The position numbers and the translations under genes were made by a program. Below are positions 49,608-58,361 of a stretch of DNA of 64,000 nucleotides, piece after piece. The first letter of the stretch is position 1. Every line of letters starts with the position of its first letter. This stretch comes from Sphingomonas brevis (lineage in GTDB: Bacteria; Pseudomonadota; Alphaproteobacteria; Sphingomonadales; Sphingomonadaceae): positions 2,341,001-2,405,000 of the forward strand of contig NZ_JAMGBB010000001.1 in the NCBI RefSeq assembly GCF_023516505.1. The letters run 5' to 3'. The notes below the pieces were generated by a model. It was not told the origin of the DNA and made no database searches. It worked only from the letters and a program-made list of their open reading frames with translations.

Positions 49608-50432
49608 TCAGTGCGCCGTCCAGCCGCCGTCGACCGGGAGCGATGCCCCGGTGATCGACTGACCTGCTGGACTGCTGAGGAAGACGGCCAGCGCGCCGAT
49701 TTCCTCCACCGTGGCGAATCGTTTGTTCGGTTGCGCCGCCAGCAAGACGTCGCGGATCACCTCCTCGCGACTGATCCCACGCGCCTTGGCGGTGTCGTCG
49801 ATCTGGTTTTCGACCAGAGGCGTCCAGACGTAGCCGGGGCAGATCGCATTGCATGTAACGCCCTGTTCGGCGCCTTCGAGCGCGACGGTCTTGGTCAGGC
49901 CGATGACGCCATGCTTGGCGGCGACATAGGCGCTCTTGAATGGCGAGGCGACGAGGCCGTGGGCCGAGGCCACATTGATGATCCGGCCGAATCCACGTTC
50001 CTTCATTCCCGCCAGTGCAGCGCGGATCGTGTACCAGGCGGATGACAGGTTGAGAGCGATGATCGCCTCATATTTTTCTGGCGGAAAGCTCTCGATCGGG
50101 CTGACGTGCTGGATGCCCGCATTGTTGACGAGGATGTCGACCCGGCCGAACTCGGCAGCCGTTTCCTCGACCAGCTTCCCCGCCTCGGTGCCATCCTTCA
50201 GGTTGGCGCCGTTATAGGCTACCCGGCTGAATGGGCTGCCGCTCTCGAGTTCGCCGCAGACCTTCTCAATTTCCTTCGGATCGCCAAGGCCGTTGATCAC
50301 GACGTCGGCGCCCGCGTGCGCAAAGGAACGGGCAATGCCGAGTCCGATTCCGCTGGTCGAACCGGTGACGATCGCAACCTTCCCAGCAAGCGGACGAGCG
50401 AGATCGGCGCGGTCCATCGTCTGCGTAAGCAT
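49608..50432 (-). CDS. 3-hydroxybutyrate dehydrogenase (SDR family)
   Basis: 274 aa. Oxidises 3-hydroxybutyrate to acetoacetate with NAD. Cofactor loop GSTSGIGLGIA; NNAG; catalytic Ser in VASAHGL and Tyr-x3-Lys in SAYVAAKHG; the segment PGYVWTPLVENQID is characteristic of the 3-HBDH group. First gene of the operon patatin-FMN reductase-RidA. With patatin it may work on poly-hydroxybutyrate breakdown products; no depolymerase of the classical type is seen here. Confidence 0.9.
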   Translation of the reverse strand: MLTQTMDRADLARPLAGKVAIVTGSTSGIGLGIARSFAHAGADVVINGLGDPKEIEKVCGELESGSPFSRVAYNGANLKDGTEAGKLVEETAAEFGRVDILVNNAGIQHVSPIESFPPEKYEAIIALNLSSAWYTIRAALAGMKERGFGRIINVASAHGLVASPFKSAYVAAKHGVIGLTKTVALEGAEQGVTCNAICPGYVWTPLVENQIDDTAKARGISREEVIRDVLLAAQPNKRFATVEEIGALAVFLSSPAGQSITGASLPVDGGWTAH

Positions 50433-50500
50433 ATCGGCATCTCCTTTGATGTCTGCAAAGGATGACGTGTCGGGGCGGCTAACGAAAATTCAGTTTGTGC

Positions 50501-50519
50501 ATCGACTCCATGCCGCCTC
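50501..50519. promoter_or_regulatory. shared element, copy A (upstream of cupin gene)
   Basis: ATCGACTCCATGCCGCCTC. It matches 17 of 19 bases of the element at 53744-53762 upstream of the bufferin operon, and the next ~25 bases also resemble each other. Probably a promoter or LysR operator shared by the two operons. Confidence 0.6.
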
Positions 50520-50662
50520 TCGATTTCACGCGCGGCGCCGTCTCGTTCATTTTTGAAGGACGTCGGGGGCTGGGCTCAGTCGATGCCGGACGGGAACGAT
50601 CCTGAGATCTCGCCCATCGAACGCCCGCCCACGACGCCCATTTCGCTGAATAGGAGACGGCA

Positions 50663-51112
50663 ATGTTCAATCTTACCAAGACGACTGTCGCGGCTGGCAT
50701 CATTGCCATCGCCGCGCTTGGCGGAGCCAACCCGGCTTTCGCCGGACAATGTTCTGCTGCGGGTGCCAATGCCCTCGCAAACGCCCCAACGATGCCGAAG
50801 GACGTGACCGAAACCGTGATCGGCGCGGTCGATCTCGGCAAGGAAATCAAAGTCGATGGCCGCCAGCTGCGCACCCGCCGCCTGGTCGTCCAGCCGGGCG
50901 GCATCGTCCCGCTGCACAGCCACGCCGATCGTCCAGCGCTGATCGTCACCGTCAGTGGATCGATCACCGAGTATCGCTCGGATTGCTCAGCCCCGATCGA
51001 GCATCATGCCGGCGACATCAGCCGCGAGGCCGATGGCATTTCGCACTATTGGATCAACCAGGGCGCCGAGCCCGCGGTTCTCCTGTCGTCGGACGTGTTC
51101 CACGGCAAATAA
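50663..51112 (+). CDS. exported cupin-domain protein
   Basis: 149 aa: signal peptide (residues about 7-27, cut after AFA) then a single cupin: RRLVVQPGGIVPLHSHADRP has the first metal-binding His pair, and ISHYWINQG with VLLSSDVFHGK closes the barrel. Two cysteines (QCSAAG, SDCSAP) might form a disulfide. Enzymatic function unknown. First gene before an MFS transporter and a CMD-like protein; GGAGACGGCA precedes the ATG. Confidence 0.85.
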   Translation: MFNLTKTTVAAGIIAIAALGGANPAFAGQCSAAGANALANAPTMPKDVTETVIGAVDLGKEIKVDGRQLRTRRLVVQPGGIVPLHSHADRPALIVTVSGSITEYRSDCSAPIEHHAGDISREADGISHYWINQGAEPAVLLSSDVFHGK

Positions 51113-51210
51113 TGGTTCCCCGCGCCGGCTGCCCACGCCCTCTAGCCGGCAACCCCTGGCGTCCCGTCCATAGCCCCCGGACGGGACGCCAATCCGTCAG
51201 CAGGTTCGTA

Positions 51211-52398
51211 ATGGATCAGATTGTAACTCAAACCATCGCACCGCCGACCCTTTCGCCGGCGCGTTCGCTGCTGATTGCCGTCATCGGCTTTCTGACCCTG
51301 GTCGACCTGTTCGCGACCCAGGCGATCTTGCCGAGCCTTGCGATCGAATATGGAGTGACGGCTTCGGAGATTGGCGTTGCGGCCAATTCGACGACGCTCG
51401 GCATGGCCGTCGCGGGGCTCCTCGTCGGTGCCTTCAGTGCGAACGTCGAACGCAAACGCGCCATCACCTTGAGCCTGCTCATCCTGTCCGCACCGACGGC
51501 GCTCCTGGCATTCGCGCCCAACCTGACCGCCTTCGCATTGCTGCGGGTGATCCAGGGCCTCTTCATGGCGACCGCCTTCACCCTCACGCTGACGCATCTG
51601 GCCGAGCGGTGCGAGGACCGCACCGCGGCGGCACTGGCCGCCTATGTCACCGGCGTCGTCGCGAGTAACTTGATCGGCCGCTTGACCGCCGCATTCGTTG
51701 CCGGCCTTGTCGGCGCCACATCAAGTTTCCTGTTCTTCGCCGCGCTTAATATAGCCGGATCGCTGCTGGTAGCATTTGCTTTGACCCGCAACGAGCCTGA
51801 GCCCATCGCGGGCAACGCCCGTTTCTGGTCGGCCTGGGCGCGCCATCTTGCACAGTCCGCGCTGCGCCGAACATTCGCGATCGGCTTCCTGATTCTCTTC
51901 GGTTTTATCGGCGTTTTCACATATGTCGGCTTCGTCCTGATGCGACCGCCGCACGCGCTTTCGATGGGCGCGCTTGGGCTGGTGTTCCTGGTGTTCGCAC
52001 CGTCGATGCTGACGACCCCGGCCGCCGGCCGCGTCACCGATCGATACGGTCCGGCCGTGACCGTGCCCGCGAGCCTGGCGATCGCGCTGCTGGGGCTTGT
52101 GCTGCTCCTGTTACCTAATCTTGCCGCGGTTCTCGTCGGCATGTCCCTGGTCGGCATCGGGACCTTTTTCGCCCAGGCTGTCGCCACCGGTCACGTCGGC
52201 CGCATTGCGGATGGTGACAAGGCAGCGGCCAGCGGGCTCTATCTGTCGGCCTATTACTGCGGCGGACTGTTCGGCGCCGCCGCGATTGGCCAGCTGTTCG
52301 ACCGCTTCGGGTGGTTCGCAGCCGTTGGGGGCGTTTTCGCCGCGCTCAGCCTTGCAGCAGTCTTGGGGGCCGGCCTTGTCTTGAAAGTAGGAAAATGA
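51211..52398 (+). CDS. MFS transporter
   Basis: 395 aa, 12 predicted helices, drug:H+ antiporter-like: LATQAILPSLAIEYGVTA-type first helix region (FATQAILPSLAIEYG), NVERKRAITLSLL in loop 2-3, and GVVASNLIGR in helix 5. The ATG at 51211 was chosen since the upstream frame crosses the cupin gene. Its stop overlaps the next gene's ATG by four bases. Substrate unknown; induction with the bufferin operon, suggested by the shared promoter element, would hint at a copper or aldehyde-type stress role. Confidence 0.85.
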   Translation: MDQIVTQTIAPPTLSPARSLLIAVIGFLTLVDLFATQAILPSLAIEYGVTASEIGVAANSTTLGMAVAGLLVGAFSANVERKRAITLSLLILSAPTALLAFAPNLTAFALLRVIQGLFMATAFTLTLTHLAERCEDRTAAALAAYVTGVVASNLIGRLTAAFVAGLVGATSSFLFFAALNIAGSLLVAFALTRNEPEPIAGNARFWSAWARHLAQSALRRTFAIGFLILFGFIGVFTYVGFVLMRPPHALSMGALGLVFLVFAPSMLTTPAAGRVTDRYGPAVTVPASLAIALLGLVLLLLPNLAAVLVGMSLVGIGTFFAQAVATGHVGRIADGDKAAASGLYLSAYYCGGLFGAAAIGQLFDRFGWFAAVGGVFAALSLAAVLGAGLVLKVGK

Positions 52399-52790
52399 GT
52401 GAACGTTATCGTCGGGGAATCGACATCGCCGAACGTCTGGCTTCGGACAAGCTTGCCCATTTCGTCGAAAGCGGGGTCGCCGAAGTGGCGCCTGACTTCG
52501 CCCGGATGACGATCGAGTTCGCCTTCGGCGACCTTTATGCCAGGGACGCACTCGATCTAAGGAGCCGCGAACTGATCGCGATTGCCGTACTCGCCGCCAG
52601 CGGCCGCGCCGGCCCGCAATTGCGGATCCATGTCCAGTCCGCCGCGGCCAGCGGCATCGACAAGGCGGAGATTGTCGAAGCCTTGATGCAGACAGCTCTC
52701 TACGCGGGATTTCCTGCTGCGTTGAACGCGCTAGCCGACTGCCATGACCTGCTCACCGACGACGATTGTCTCGGCGACCGGTGCGGGTAG
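52395..52790 (+). CDS. carboxymuconolactone decarboxylase family protein
   Basis: 131 aa, all-helical CMD domain: LDLRSRELIAIAVLAASGRA, then LRIHVQSAAASGIDKAEIVE and TALYAGFPAALNALAD. The CxxC pair of the AhpD branch is missing, so it is not a peroxidase of that type; it is nearer the gamma-carboxymuconolactone decarboxylase branch. The ATG overlaps the MFS stop. The last 60 bp overlap, in opposite direction, the 3' end of the lysR gene. Confidence 0.85.
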   Translation: MSERYRRGIDIAERLASDKLAHFVESGVAEVAPDFARMTIEFAFGDLYARDALDLRSRELIAIAVLAASGRAGPQLRIHVQSAAASGIDKAEIVEALMQTALYAGFPAALNALADCHDLLTDDDCLGDRCG

Positions 52791-53672
52791 GCGGCTGCTT
52801 GGCCAAGGGAAGCGCCGGGCCTCCTGGACAAATGCGCCGACCGCCGGCGAATGCGGGCGCCCCCGGACTGTGGCGAGATAAACGGTGCGATAGAAAGTCG
52901 GATCGACCAACGGGCGCACCACCAGATCTGGATAGGTCACGCTGAACTCCGGGAAGAAACCAAGTCCGAGTCCGGCCTGAATCATTCCCTGAACCCAATC
53001 GTCGCGCGGCGAACTGAAAACCTTGCGCAGATATACACCGCGAGTGTTCAGCTCCTTCCTGACCGGTTCAAACACCTCGCAATTGGACCGGCTGACATAG
53101 GGCTCCTTGTCGAGTTCCGCAGCCTTGACCTCGTCGTGAGCGACCAGCCTATGATTGGGTGGCAGCAGGATGACGAAACGTTCCTGGAAGACCGGCAGTT
53201 GATGAAGGGATTCGGGCAGCTCGCCGGGCACGCCGACAATCGCCACCTCAAGCTCGCCCTTTTCGAGCATTTCGATCATTTGCGGAGCGCCGGCGTCGAC
53301 GACGCGCACTTCTACGTCAGGATGCGCGGCCTGGAATCGGATCATCAGGTTCGACACCAGCTGAGGCCCGATCGTGCACATGGTGCCAATCGTCAGCGTC
53401 GCCCGTTCCAGCTTCTTGACGGCCTTGGCCTGCTCCTTGGCGGCTTTGCACTGCTCATCGACGCCTGCCAGGTAGGGCAGCATCATCCGGCCGAGCTCGG
53501 ATAAATGGGTGTTGCCACGCTCACGGTGGAAGAGCGGCCCGCCAAGCTCATGTTCCAGCTGCTGGATGGCACGGGTTAAGGCCGGCTGGCTGACGTTGCA
53601 CTTTTCAGCCGCTCGCGTGAAATTCAAAGTGTCTGCAAGCGCAACGAAATAGCGCACCTGCTGCATTTCCAT
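52731..53672 (-). CDS. LysR-family transcriptional regulator
   Basis: 313 aa: N-terminal winged helix (MEMQQVRYFVALADTLNFTR, AEKCNVSQPALTRAIQQLEH) and the periplasmic-binding-like effector domain from about residue 90 (TLTIGTMCTIGPQLVSNLMI). It lies between the cupin-MFS-CMD operon and the divergent bufferin operon and shares a 157-bp intergenic region with the latter. The 19-bp element found upstream of both operons is a good candidate operator. Its effector is unknown. Confidence 0.93.
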   Translation of the reverse strand: MEMQQVRYFVALADTLNFTRAAEKCNVSQPALTRAIQQLEHELGGPLFHRERGNTHLSELGRMMLPYLAGVDEQCKAAKEQAKAVKKLERATLTIGTMCTIGPQLVSNLMIRFQAAHPDVEVRVVDAGAPQMIEMLEKGELEVAIVGVPGELPESLHQLPVFQERFVILLPPNHRLVAHDEVKAAELDKEPYVSRSNCEVFEPVRKELNTRGVYLRKVFSSPRDDWVQGMIQAGLGLGFFPEFSVTYPDLVVRPLVDPTFYRTVYLATVRGRPHSPAVGAFVQEARRFPWPSSRLPAPVAETIVVGEQVMAVG

Positions 53673-53743
53673 CGGAAGGTCCTTTTTTCCGAAAGTAGGC
53701 CTTCATACACCCGGCACTCGATACGGCGCCATACCGATTGCGT

Positions 53744-53762
53744 ATCGATCCCATGCCGCCTC
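53744..53762. promoter_or_regulatory. shared element, copy B (upstream of bufferin operon)
   Basis: ATCGATCCCATGCCGCCTC in the divergent lysR/bufA1 region; 17 of 19 bases match the copy at 50501-50519. Located 67 bp before the bufA1 start. Confidence 0.6.
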
Positions 53763-53828
53763 GGACTGTGACGCGTGCGGCCATTTCCGCGATCATGAAG
53801 GCTCCAACACTTCATGAGGAAATGGACC

Positions 53829-54101
53829 ATGTTGAAGACCGCTATCACTGCAGCCGCGCTGACTGCCTTTGCCGCCACCGCGGCGACGGCGGGCCCGGCC
53901 AAGCCGCAGCCGAATGCAGACAAATGCTATGGCGTTTCGCTCGCCGGCAAGAATGACTGTGCTGCCGGCCCGGGCACCAGCTGTGCAGGTACGTCGAAGC
54001 GCAACTATGCCGGCAATGCCTGGAAGTTCGTCGCCAAGGGTACCTGCACCGCGATCAAGACGCCCAAGGGCCTCGGCTCGCTGACCCCGAAGGCTGGCTA
54101 A
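53829..54101 (+). CDS. bufA1: bufferin precursor peptide (DUF2282, BufA1-like)
   Basis: 90 aa with a signal peptide (residues 1-21, cut after ATA). The mature part holds four cysteines in the DUF2282 pattern: [25 protein letters not shown] and GTCTAIKTP. In described bufferins, the DUF692/DUF2063 enzyme pair modifies core cysteines so the exported protein binds copper. The ATG at 53829 fits a GAGG site; the ATG at 53814 is five codons earlier without one. First gene of the bufABCD-YHS operon, divergent from lysR. Confidence 0.85.
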   Translation: MLKTAITAAALTAFAATAATAGPAKPQPNADKCYGVSLAGKNDCAAGPGTSCAGTSKRNYAGNAWKFVAKGTCTAIKTPKGLGSLTPKAG

Positions 54102-54106
54102 GTACC

Positions 54107-54949
54107 ATGACCCCGACTGCCGGACTGAGCTTCAAGCCCGTCCATTACGAACAGGCGATGGCCTGTCCGGCGGCCGGGCTGTGGTTCGAAGTCCATGCCG
54201 AAAATTATATGGTCGAAGGCGGCCCTCGCCTGGCGATGCTCGACGCGCTGCGCCAGCGCTTCCCATTGTCTTTTCACGGAGTCGGCCTTTCCCTGGCCGG
54301 CATCGACGAACCGGATCGCGATCATCTCGCCCGCTTCAAGCGGCTGATCGATCGCTTTGAGCCGTTCCTTGTCTCCGAGCATCTCGCCTGGTCGCGCCAC
54401 GACGGCACCTGCTTTCCCGACCTGCTGCCATTTCCGCGCACCAATGAGGCGCTGGATGTCATCGTCCGTAACATCGACATCACCCAGTCCGCGCTTGGTC
54501 GTCAGATCCTGATCGAAAACCCTTCGCTTTATATGAAGCTTGAGGGGCACGATTGGCCCGAAAGCCTGTTCCTGGCCGAGTTGGTAAAGCGCACGGGCTG
54601 CGGACTGCTGATCGACGTCAACAATGTGTTCGTCAGCGCAACCAATCTCGGCTTCAATCCGATCTCCTACCTCGATGCGCTGCCGCGCGGCGTCATCGGC
54701 GAGATCCACTTGGCTGGCCATTCTGCGGACCCGCTGCTGGGCGACGCATTGCTGATCGACAGCCACGACGCGCCAATCTCCGAAGAGGTGTGGCAGCTGT
54801 ATGACTGGCTGCTCGCGCGTTGCGGCGCCGATCGCCCACCTACCCTCATAGAACGCGATGAATCCATTCCGGCGTTCAATGTGCTGCTAGCCGAGCGCGA
54901 TAAAGCCGCTGCGATGATGGCGGGCACCCGCGAGGTTTGCCATGCCTGA
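54107..54949 (+). CDS. bufB: DUF692 multinuclear-iron oxidative enzyme (BufB-like)
   Basis: 280 aa, TIM-barrel of the MNIO (MbnB) family, which uses two or three iron ions to oxidise cysteine residues in RiPP precursors. Likely metal ligands are in EVHAENYM, SFHGVGLSLAG, SEHLAWSRHDG, LLIDVNNVFV, EIHLAGHSAD and LIERDESIP. Acts in the cytoplasm on the precursor encoded 5 bp upstream. Overlaps bufC by 8 bp. Confidence 0.9.
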   Translation: MTPTAGLSFKPVHYEQAMACPAAGLWFEVHAENYMVEGGPRLAMLDALRQRFPLSFHGVGLSLAGIDEPDRDHLARFKRLIDRFEPFLVSEHLAWSRHDGTCFPDLLPFPRTNEALDVIVRNIDITQSALGRQILIENPSLYMKLEGHDWPESLFLAELVKRTGCGLLIDVNNVFVSATNLGFNPISYLDALPRGVIGEIHLAGHSADPLLGDALLIDSHDAPISEEVWQLYDWLLARCGADRPPTLIERDESIPAFNVLLAERDKAAAMMAGTREVCHA

Positions 54950-55655
54950 CCTGGCAAGCTTTCAGCGCGACTTCGCCCAGGCCTTGATGACAGACGGCGA
55001 GGCCGTACCGTCACTCCAGTCTCAGGCATTCGCCGTATATCGCAATACCTCGGCACGAGGTGCGGTCGAGGCACTGCGCGCTTCTTACCCGACGGTCGAC
55101 ATGCTGCTGGGGGATGAAGCCTTCACCCAGGTCGCGCTGGAATTTCGCCACGAGCAGCCGCCGAAGGGTCCCGTGCTATCGGACTACGGCCGCGACTTCG
55201 CAGGCTTCCTGCGATGTCAGCCCTGGACCTGCGAACTGCCCTATCTCGCCGATGTGGCCCGCCTCGACTGGCTGTGGCTGGAATCGTTCTTGGCTCCGGA
55301 TGCGATAGCAAAGCCGTTGCAGCCGAGCCCGGCGGCGCGGATCGCTTTGCACCCCGCGGCCCGCTTTGCCTGGACCGCGACGCCTGCCATGACCATCTGG
55401 CTTGCCCATCGCGATCCTTGGTCGATCGCCGAGCTTGAGCCCGACTGGGTCGAGGAAGGCGCGCTGTTCACCAGGTCCGGCTCTTCCGTCCGGGCCGAGC
55501 CGATCGATGCCGCACTTCACCAGCTGCTGACCGAATGCGTTGTTCCGACGTCCGTCGCCGGCCTCGTGGAAAAGGTCGCGACAGCATTCCCCACCGCCAA
55601 CCTTCCCGAACTCCTGCGCCAAGGCGTCGCCGCCGGCGCGCTCCTCCTCACGTGA
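54942..55655 (+). CDS. bufC: DUF2063 partner protein (BufC/MbnC-like)
   Basis: 237 aa. N-terminal DUF2063 domain ([40 protein letters not shown]) that recognises the precursor leader, and a less conserved C-terminal half. Partner of the DUF692 enzyme; the two genes overlap and GAGG precedes the ATG. Together they should install oxidised, metal-binding heterocycles on the bufferin peptide. Confidence 0.88.
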   Translation: MPDLASFQRDFAQALMTDGEAVPSLQSQAFAVYRNTSARGAVEALRASYPTVDMLLGDEAFTQVALEFRHEQPPKGPVLSDYGRDFAGFLRCQPWTCELPYLADVARLDWLWLESFLAPDAIAKPLQPSPAARIALHPAARFAWTATPAMTIWLAHRDPWSIAELEPDWVEEGALFTRSGSSVRAEPIDAALHQLLTECVVPTSVAGLVEKVATAFPTANLPELLRQGVAAGALLLT

Positions 55656-55675
55656 CCAACAGGAAAGGACCATCC

Positions 55676-56131
55676 ATGGCCACCATTACCGAAATCGCGC
55701 CCGCTTCAGCCTATCAGCGATTGACCGGCATTGCCGAACGCATGCTCTCGCCGTCCTTGCTACTCATCGTGCAGCGGTTCGGCATCGCAGCGGTCTTCTT
55801 CCAATCCGGAAGGACCAAGGTCGAGGGTATCTTCACGATCCCCGACACCACCATCGAGTTGTTCCGCAGCGAATATGCGCTGCCGCTTCTGCCTCCAGAG
55901 CTCGCCGCCTACATGGCGGCGGGGGCCGAGCACCTATTCCCGGTCCTACTGGTGCTCGGCCTTTTTACCCGTTTGTCGGCTGCGGCGCTGCTCGGCATGA
56001 CGCTGGTCATCCAGACGTTCGTCTATCCCGATGCCTGGCCGACGCACCTCAGCTGGGCGGGACTCATGCTGCCGCTGATAGCCCTGGGCGGAGGCCGCTT
56101 TTCGCTCGACCGGCCGCTCCGAATTTCCTGA
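55676..56131 (+). CDS. DoxX-family membrane protein
   Basis: 151 aa with four membrane helices ([20 protein letters not shown] in the first). DoxX proteins commonly close bufferin-type operons (often called BufD), with unknown role, perhaps quinone-linked redox supply. AAAGGA precedes the ATG at 55676. It is 20 bp after bufC and 28 bp before the YHS gene. Confidence 0.85.
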   Translation: MATITEIAPASAYQRLTGIAERMLSPSLLLIVQRFGIAAVFFQSGRTKVEGIFTIPDTTIELFRSEYALPLLPPELAAYMAAGAEHLFPVLLVLGLFTRLSAAALLGMTLVIQTFVYPDAWPTHLSWAGLMLPLIALGGGRFSLDRPLRIS

Positions 56132-56159
56132 CCCACGTGAATAGAGAATGGGAGAATAT

Positions 56160-56639
56160 ATGCGTAAGGATGTTGTGAAGTTGGCGTTCCTGGCCCTGTC
56201 GCTGGTCGTTGTACCGACCGCCGTGCCTGCGGCAAACCATCCGGCACCGGCAGTCTATTCCGCTTCGGACGGTCTTGCTGCCGGAGGCTATGACGTCACC
56301 GCTTATTTCACGGACGGCAAGGCTGTCCGTGGCAGCGCCAAGCATGAGCTGATGCTTCAAGGTGTAACGTGGCGGTTCGCATCCAAGGAAGGCAAGGCTC
56401 GCTTCCAAGCGAACCCGTCCGCCTATGCGCCGCAATTTGGCGGCTACTGCGCCTGGGCCGTAAGCCAGGGCTATCTGGCCTCAGGCGATCCGGAACAGTG
56501 GAAGATCGTAAACGGCAAACTCTACCTGAACTTCAATGCCCGGGCGAAGGAGTTGTGGGAAGCCGACCAGGCGGCCGCAATCGGGCGCGGCGACGCCAAC
56601 TGGCCCGCGGTCCTTACCAAGAACCAGGACAATCCGTGA
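56160..56639 (+). CDS. YHS-domain exported protein
   Basis: 159 aa: signal peptide (residues about 6-24, cut after PAA) and a YHS-like domain: GGYDVTAYFTDGKAVRGSAK, then GGYCAWAVSQGYLASGDPEQ with one Cys, and KLYLNFNARAKELWEADQAA. YHS domains bind metal and occur in copper proteins, so a place in a copper-linked bufferin operon makes sense. GGGAG precedes the ATG at 56160. The stop overlaps the GTG of the oxidoreductase remnant. Confidence 0.85.
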   Translation: MRKDVVKLAFLALSLVVVPTAVPAANHPAPAVYSASDGLAAGGYDVTAYFTDGKAVRGSAKHELMLQGVTWRFASKEGKARFQANPSAYAPQFGGYCAWAVSQGYLASGDPEQWKIVNGKLYLNFNARAKELWEADQAAAIGRGDANWPAVLTKNQDNP

Positions 56640-56703
56640 GGGCATTGCTGTTCGAAAGCTTCGGCGGACCGGAGGTGCTGCAGTTTCGGGATCTTCCCAA
56701 TGC
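56636..56703 (+). pseudogene. 5' remnant of a quinone-oxidoreductase-like gene
   Basis: From GTG 56636 the frame reads RALLFESFGGPEVLQFRDLP, the exact N-terminal pattern of zinc-type alcohol dehydrogenase/quinone oxidoreductases, then loses all family resemblance after about 23 codons and runs on into the antisense of lysK. The GTG overlaps the YHS stop. Most of the gene is gone, so a deletion fused the bufferin operon end to the lysK end. Confidence 0.75.
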
Positions 56704-56726
56704 CCGCAATGGTTGGATAGCGGCCA

Positions 56727-58289
56727 TTAGGCCTCGACTGCCGCCAGCGCCTCCGCGATCAGGCGCCGGCTATTGTCGATCCCGTAAAGCGCGATGAAGC
56801 TGCCCATCCGCGGCCCCTGCGGCGATCCCAGCAACGTCTCATATAGCGCCTGGAACCAATGGCGCAGGCTTTCGAACGGATAGCGCTTGCCGACCTCGAA
56901 CACGATATTCTGGATTTCGTCGCCCGGCGTGTCCGGCGCCAGCTTGGCAAGCTCGGAGTCGAGACCCTTGAGCGCGTCGACCTCATGTCCTTGCGGGGCT
57001 CGGCGCTTCAGGGTGGGAGCGACGAAATCGCGCGCATAATTGACCGCAAGATCGATCAGCTTGGTCAGTTCCTTGCTGTCGGTCGGTCCACCAAGGTAGT
57101 TTTCGACATATTCGGCGAGCCGTTCCGGAGTGGCTTGCGCGCCCAGCACGCCTGCCAGGTTCAGCAACAGACCATATGACACTGGCAGTCGATCCGTCGG
57201 CACCTTGCCGCCATGGATATGGTGGACCGGATTGCCGAGTTGCTGTTCGACCGGCTGAGCCGGGTAATTGCCGCGAAACTGGTAATATTCGTCGACCGCG
57301 CGCGGGATCACGCCGATGTGCAGGCTCTTGGCCTTGCGCGGTTCGCGATAGGCGAAGAAGGACAGGCTCTCTTCATTGCCATAGGTCAGCCATTCATCGA
57401 GGCTGAGTCCGTTGCCCTTCGACTTAGAGATTTTCTCGCCTTTTTCGTCGAGGAACATCTCGTAATTGAAGCCCTCGGGCGGCCGGCCGCCGAGCACGCG
57501 CGTGATCTTGCCGGACTGGATAACGCTGTCGATCAGGTCCTTGCCGGCCATTTCATAGTCGACGCCCAGCGCCACCCAACGCAGCGCCCAGTCGACCTTC
57601 CACTGCAGCTTCGACTTGCCCGACAGCGCCGACTGCTCGACCTGGCTGCCGTCCTCGTCGGTGAAGGCGATCGTGCCCGCCCCGGCGTCTACGACCCGCA
57701 CCGGCACCTGAAGCACCCTGCCGCTAGTCGGCGAGATCGGCAGCACCGGCGAATAGGTCTGGCGCCGCTCTTCGCGCAGCGTCGGCAGCATCACCCCCAT
57801 CACCTCGTCCCACTTGCCGAGGATCTGCTTGATGGTTTCGTCGAACCGCCCCGACGCATAATATTCGGTCGACGAAGCGAACTCATATTCGAAGCCGAAA
57901 CGATCGAGAAAGCGCCGCAGCATCGCATTGTTGTGATGCGCGAAACTCTCATATTCGCCGAACGGGTCGGGCACCTTGGTCAGCGGCATGCCGAGGTAGT
58001 TGGTCAGCATATCCTGCTGCGGGACATTGTCCGGGACCTTGCGCAGACCATCCATGTCGTCGCTGAACGCGATCAGCCGGGTCGCCGCGCCGCCGGTAAG
58101 TTCTTCATAGGCGTGGCGGACCATCGTCGTCCGCAGCACTTCGTTAAACGTGCCGATGTGCGGCAGGCCCGACGGGCCATAGCCCGTCTCGAAAATCACC
58201 GGCCCATCCTTGGCGCCAAAAGGACCATCAGGGGCCCAGCGCTTCAAAAGCTTGCGCGCTTCCTCATAGGGCCAGGCCTTGCTGGTCAT
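56727..58289 (-). CDS. lysK: lysyl-tRNA synthetase, class I
   Basis: 520 aa. Charges tRNA-Lys. This is the archaeal-type class I enzyme that alphaproteobacteria use in place of LysS. The HIGH-like motif is GYGPSGLPHIGTF; the KMSKS-like one is KISKSKGNGLS. The C-terminal helical anticodon-binding half is full length. The ATG at 58289 was taken (MTSKAWPYEEARKLLKRW); longer frames to 58403 overlap the divergent helicase start and lack a site. Confidence 0.95.
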   Translation of the reverse strand: MTSKAWPYEEARKLLKRWAPDGPFGAKDGPVIFETGYGPSGLPHIGTFNEVLRTTMVRHAYEELTGGAATRLIAFSDDMDGLRKVPDNVPQQDMLTNYLGMPLTKVPDPFGEYESFAHHNNAMLRRFLDRFGFEYEFASSTEYYASGRFDETIKQILGKWDEVMGVMLPTLREERRQTYSPVLPISPTSGRVLQVPVRVVDAGAGTIAFTDEDGSQVEQSALSGKSKLQWKVDWALRWVALGVDYEMAGKDLIDSVIQSGKITRVLGGRPPEGFNYEMFLDEKGEKISKSKGNGLSLDEWLTYGNEESLSFFAYREPRKAKSLHIGVIPRAVDEYYQFRGNYPAQPVEQQLGNPVHHIHGGKVPTDRLPVSYGLLLNLAGVLGAQATPERLAEYVENYLGGPTDSKELTKLIDLAVNYARDFVAPTLKRRAPQGHEVDALKGLDSELAKLAPDTPGDEIQNIVFEVGKRYPFESLRHWFQALYETLLGSPQGPRMGSFIALYGIDNSRRLIAEALAAVEA

Positions 58290-58361
58290 GGCCGCATTTC
58301 GGATCGCTTCGTCGCGCAACTGTTGCCCTTTCGTTCCCGCATCGCCAAGCTGCATGCAGTC

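Noticed and set aside
57213-58361. N-terminal extension of the helicase frame
   Set aside because: The frame is open far upstream, but this part is antisense to lysK and shows no helicase similarity; GTG 58362 is the reasonable start.
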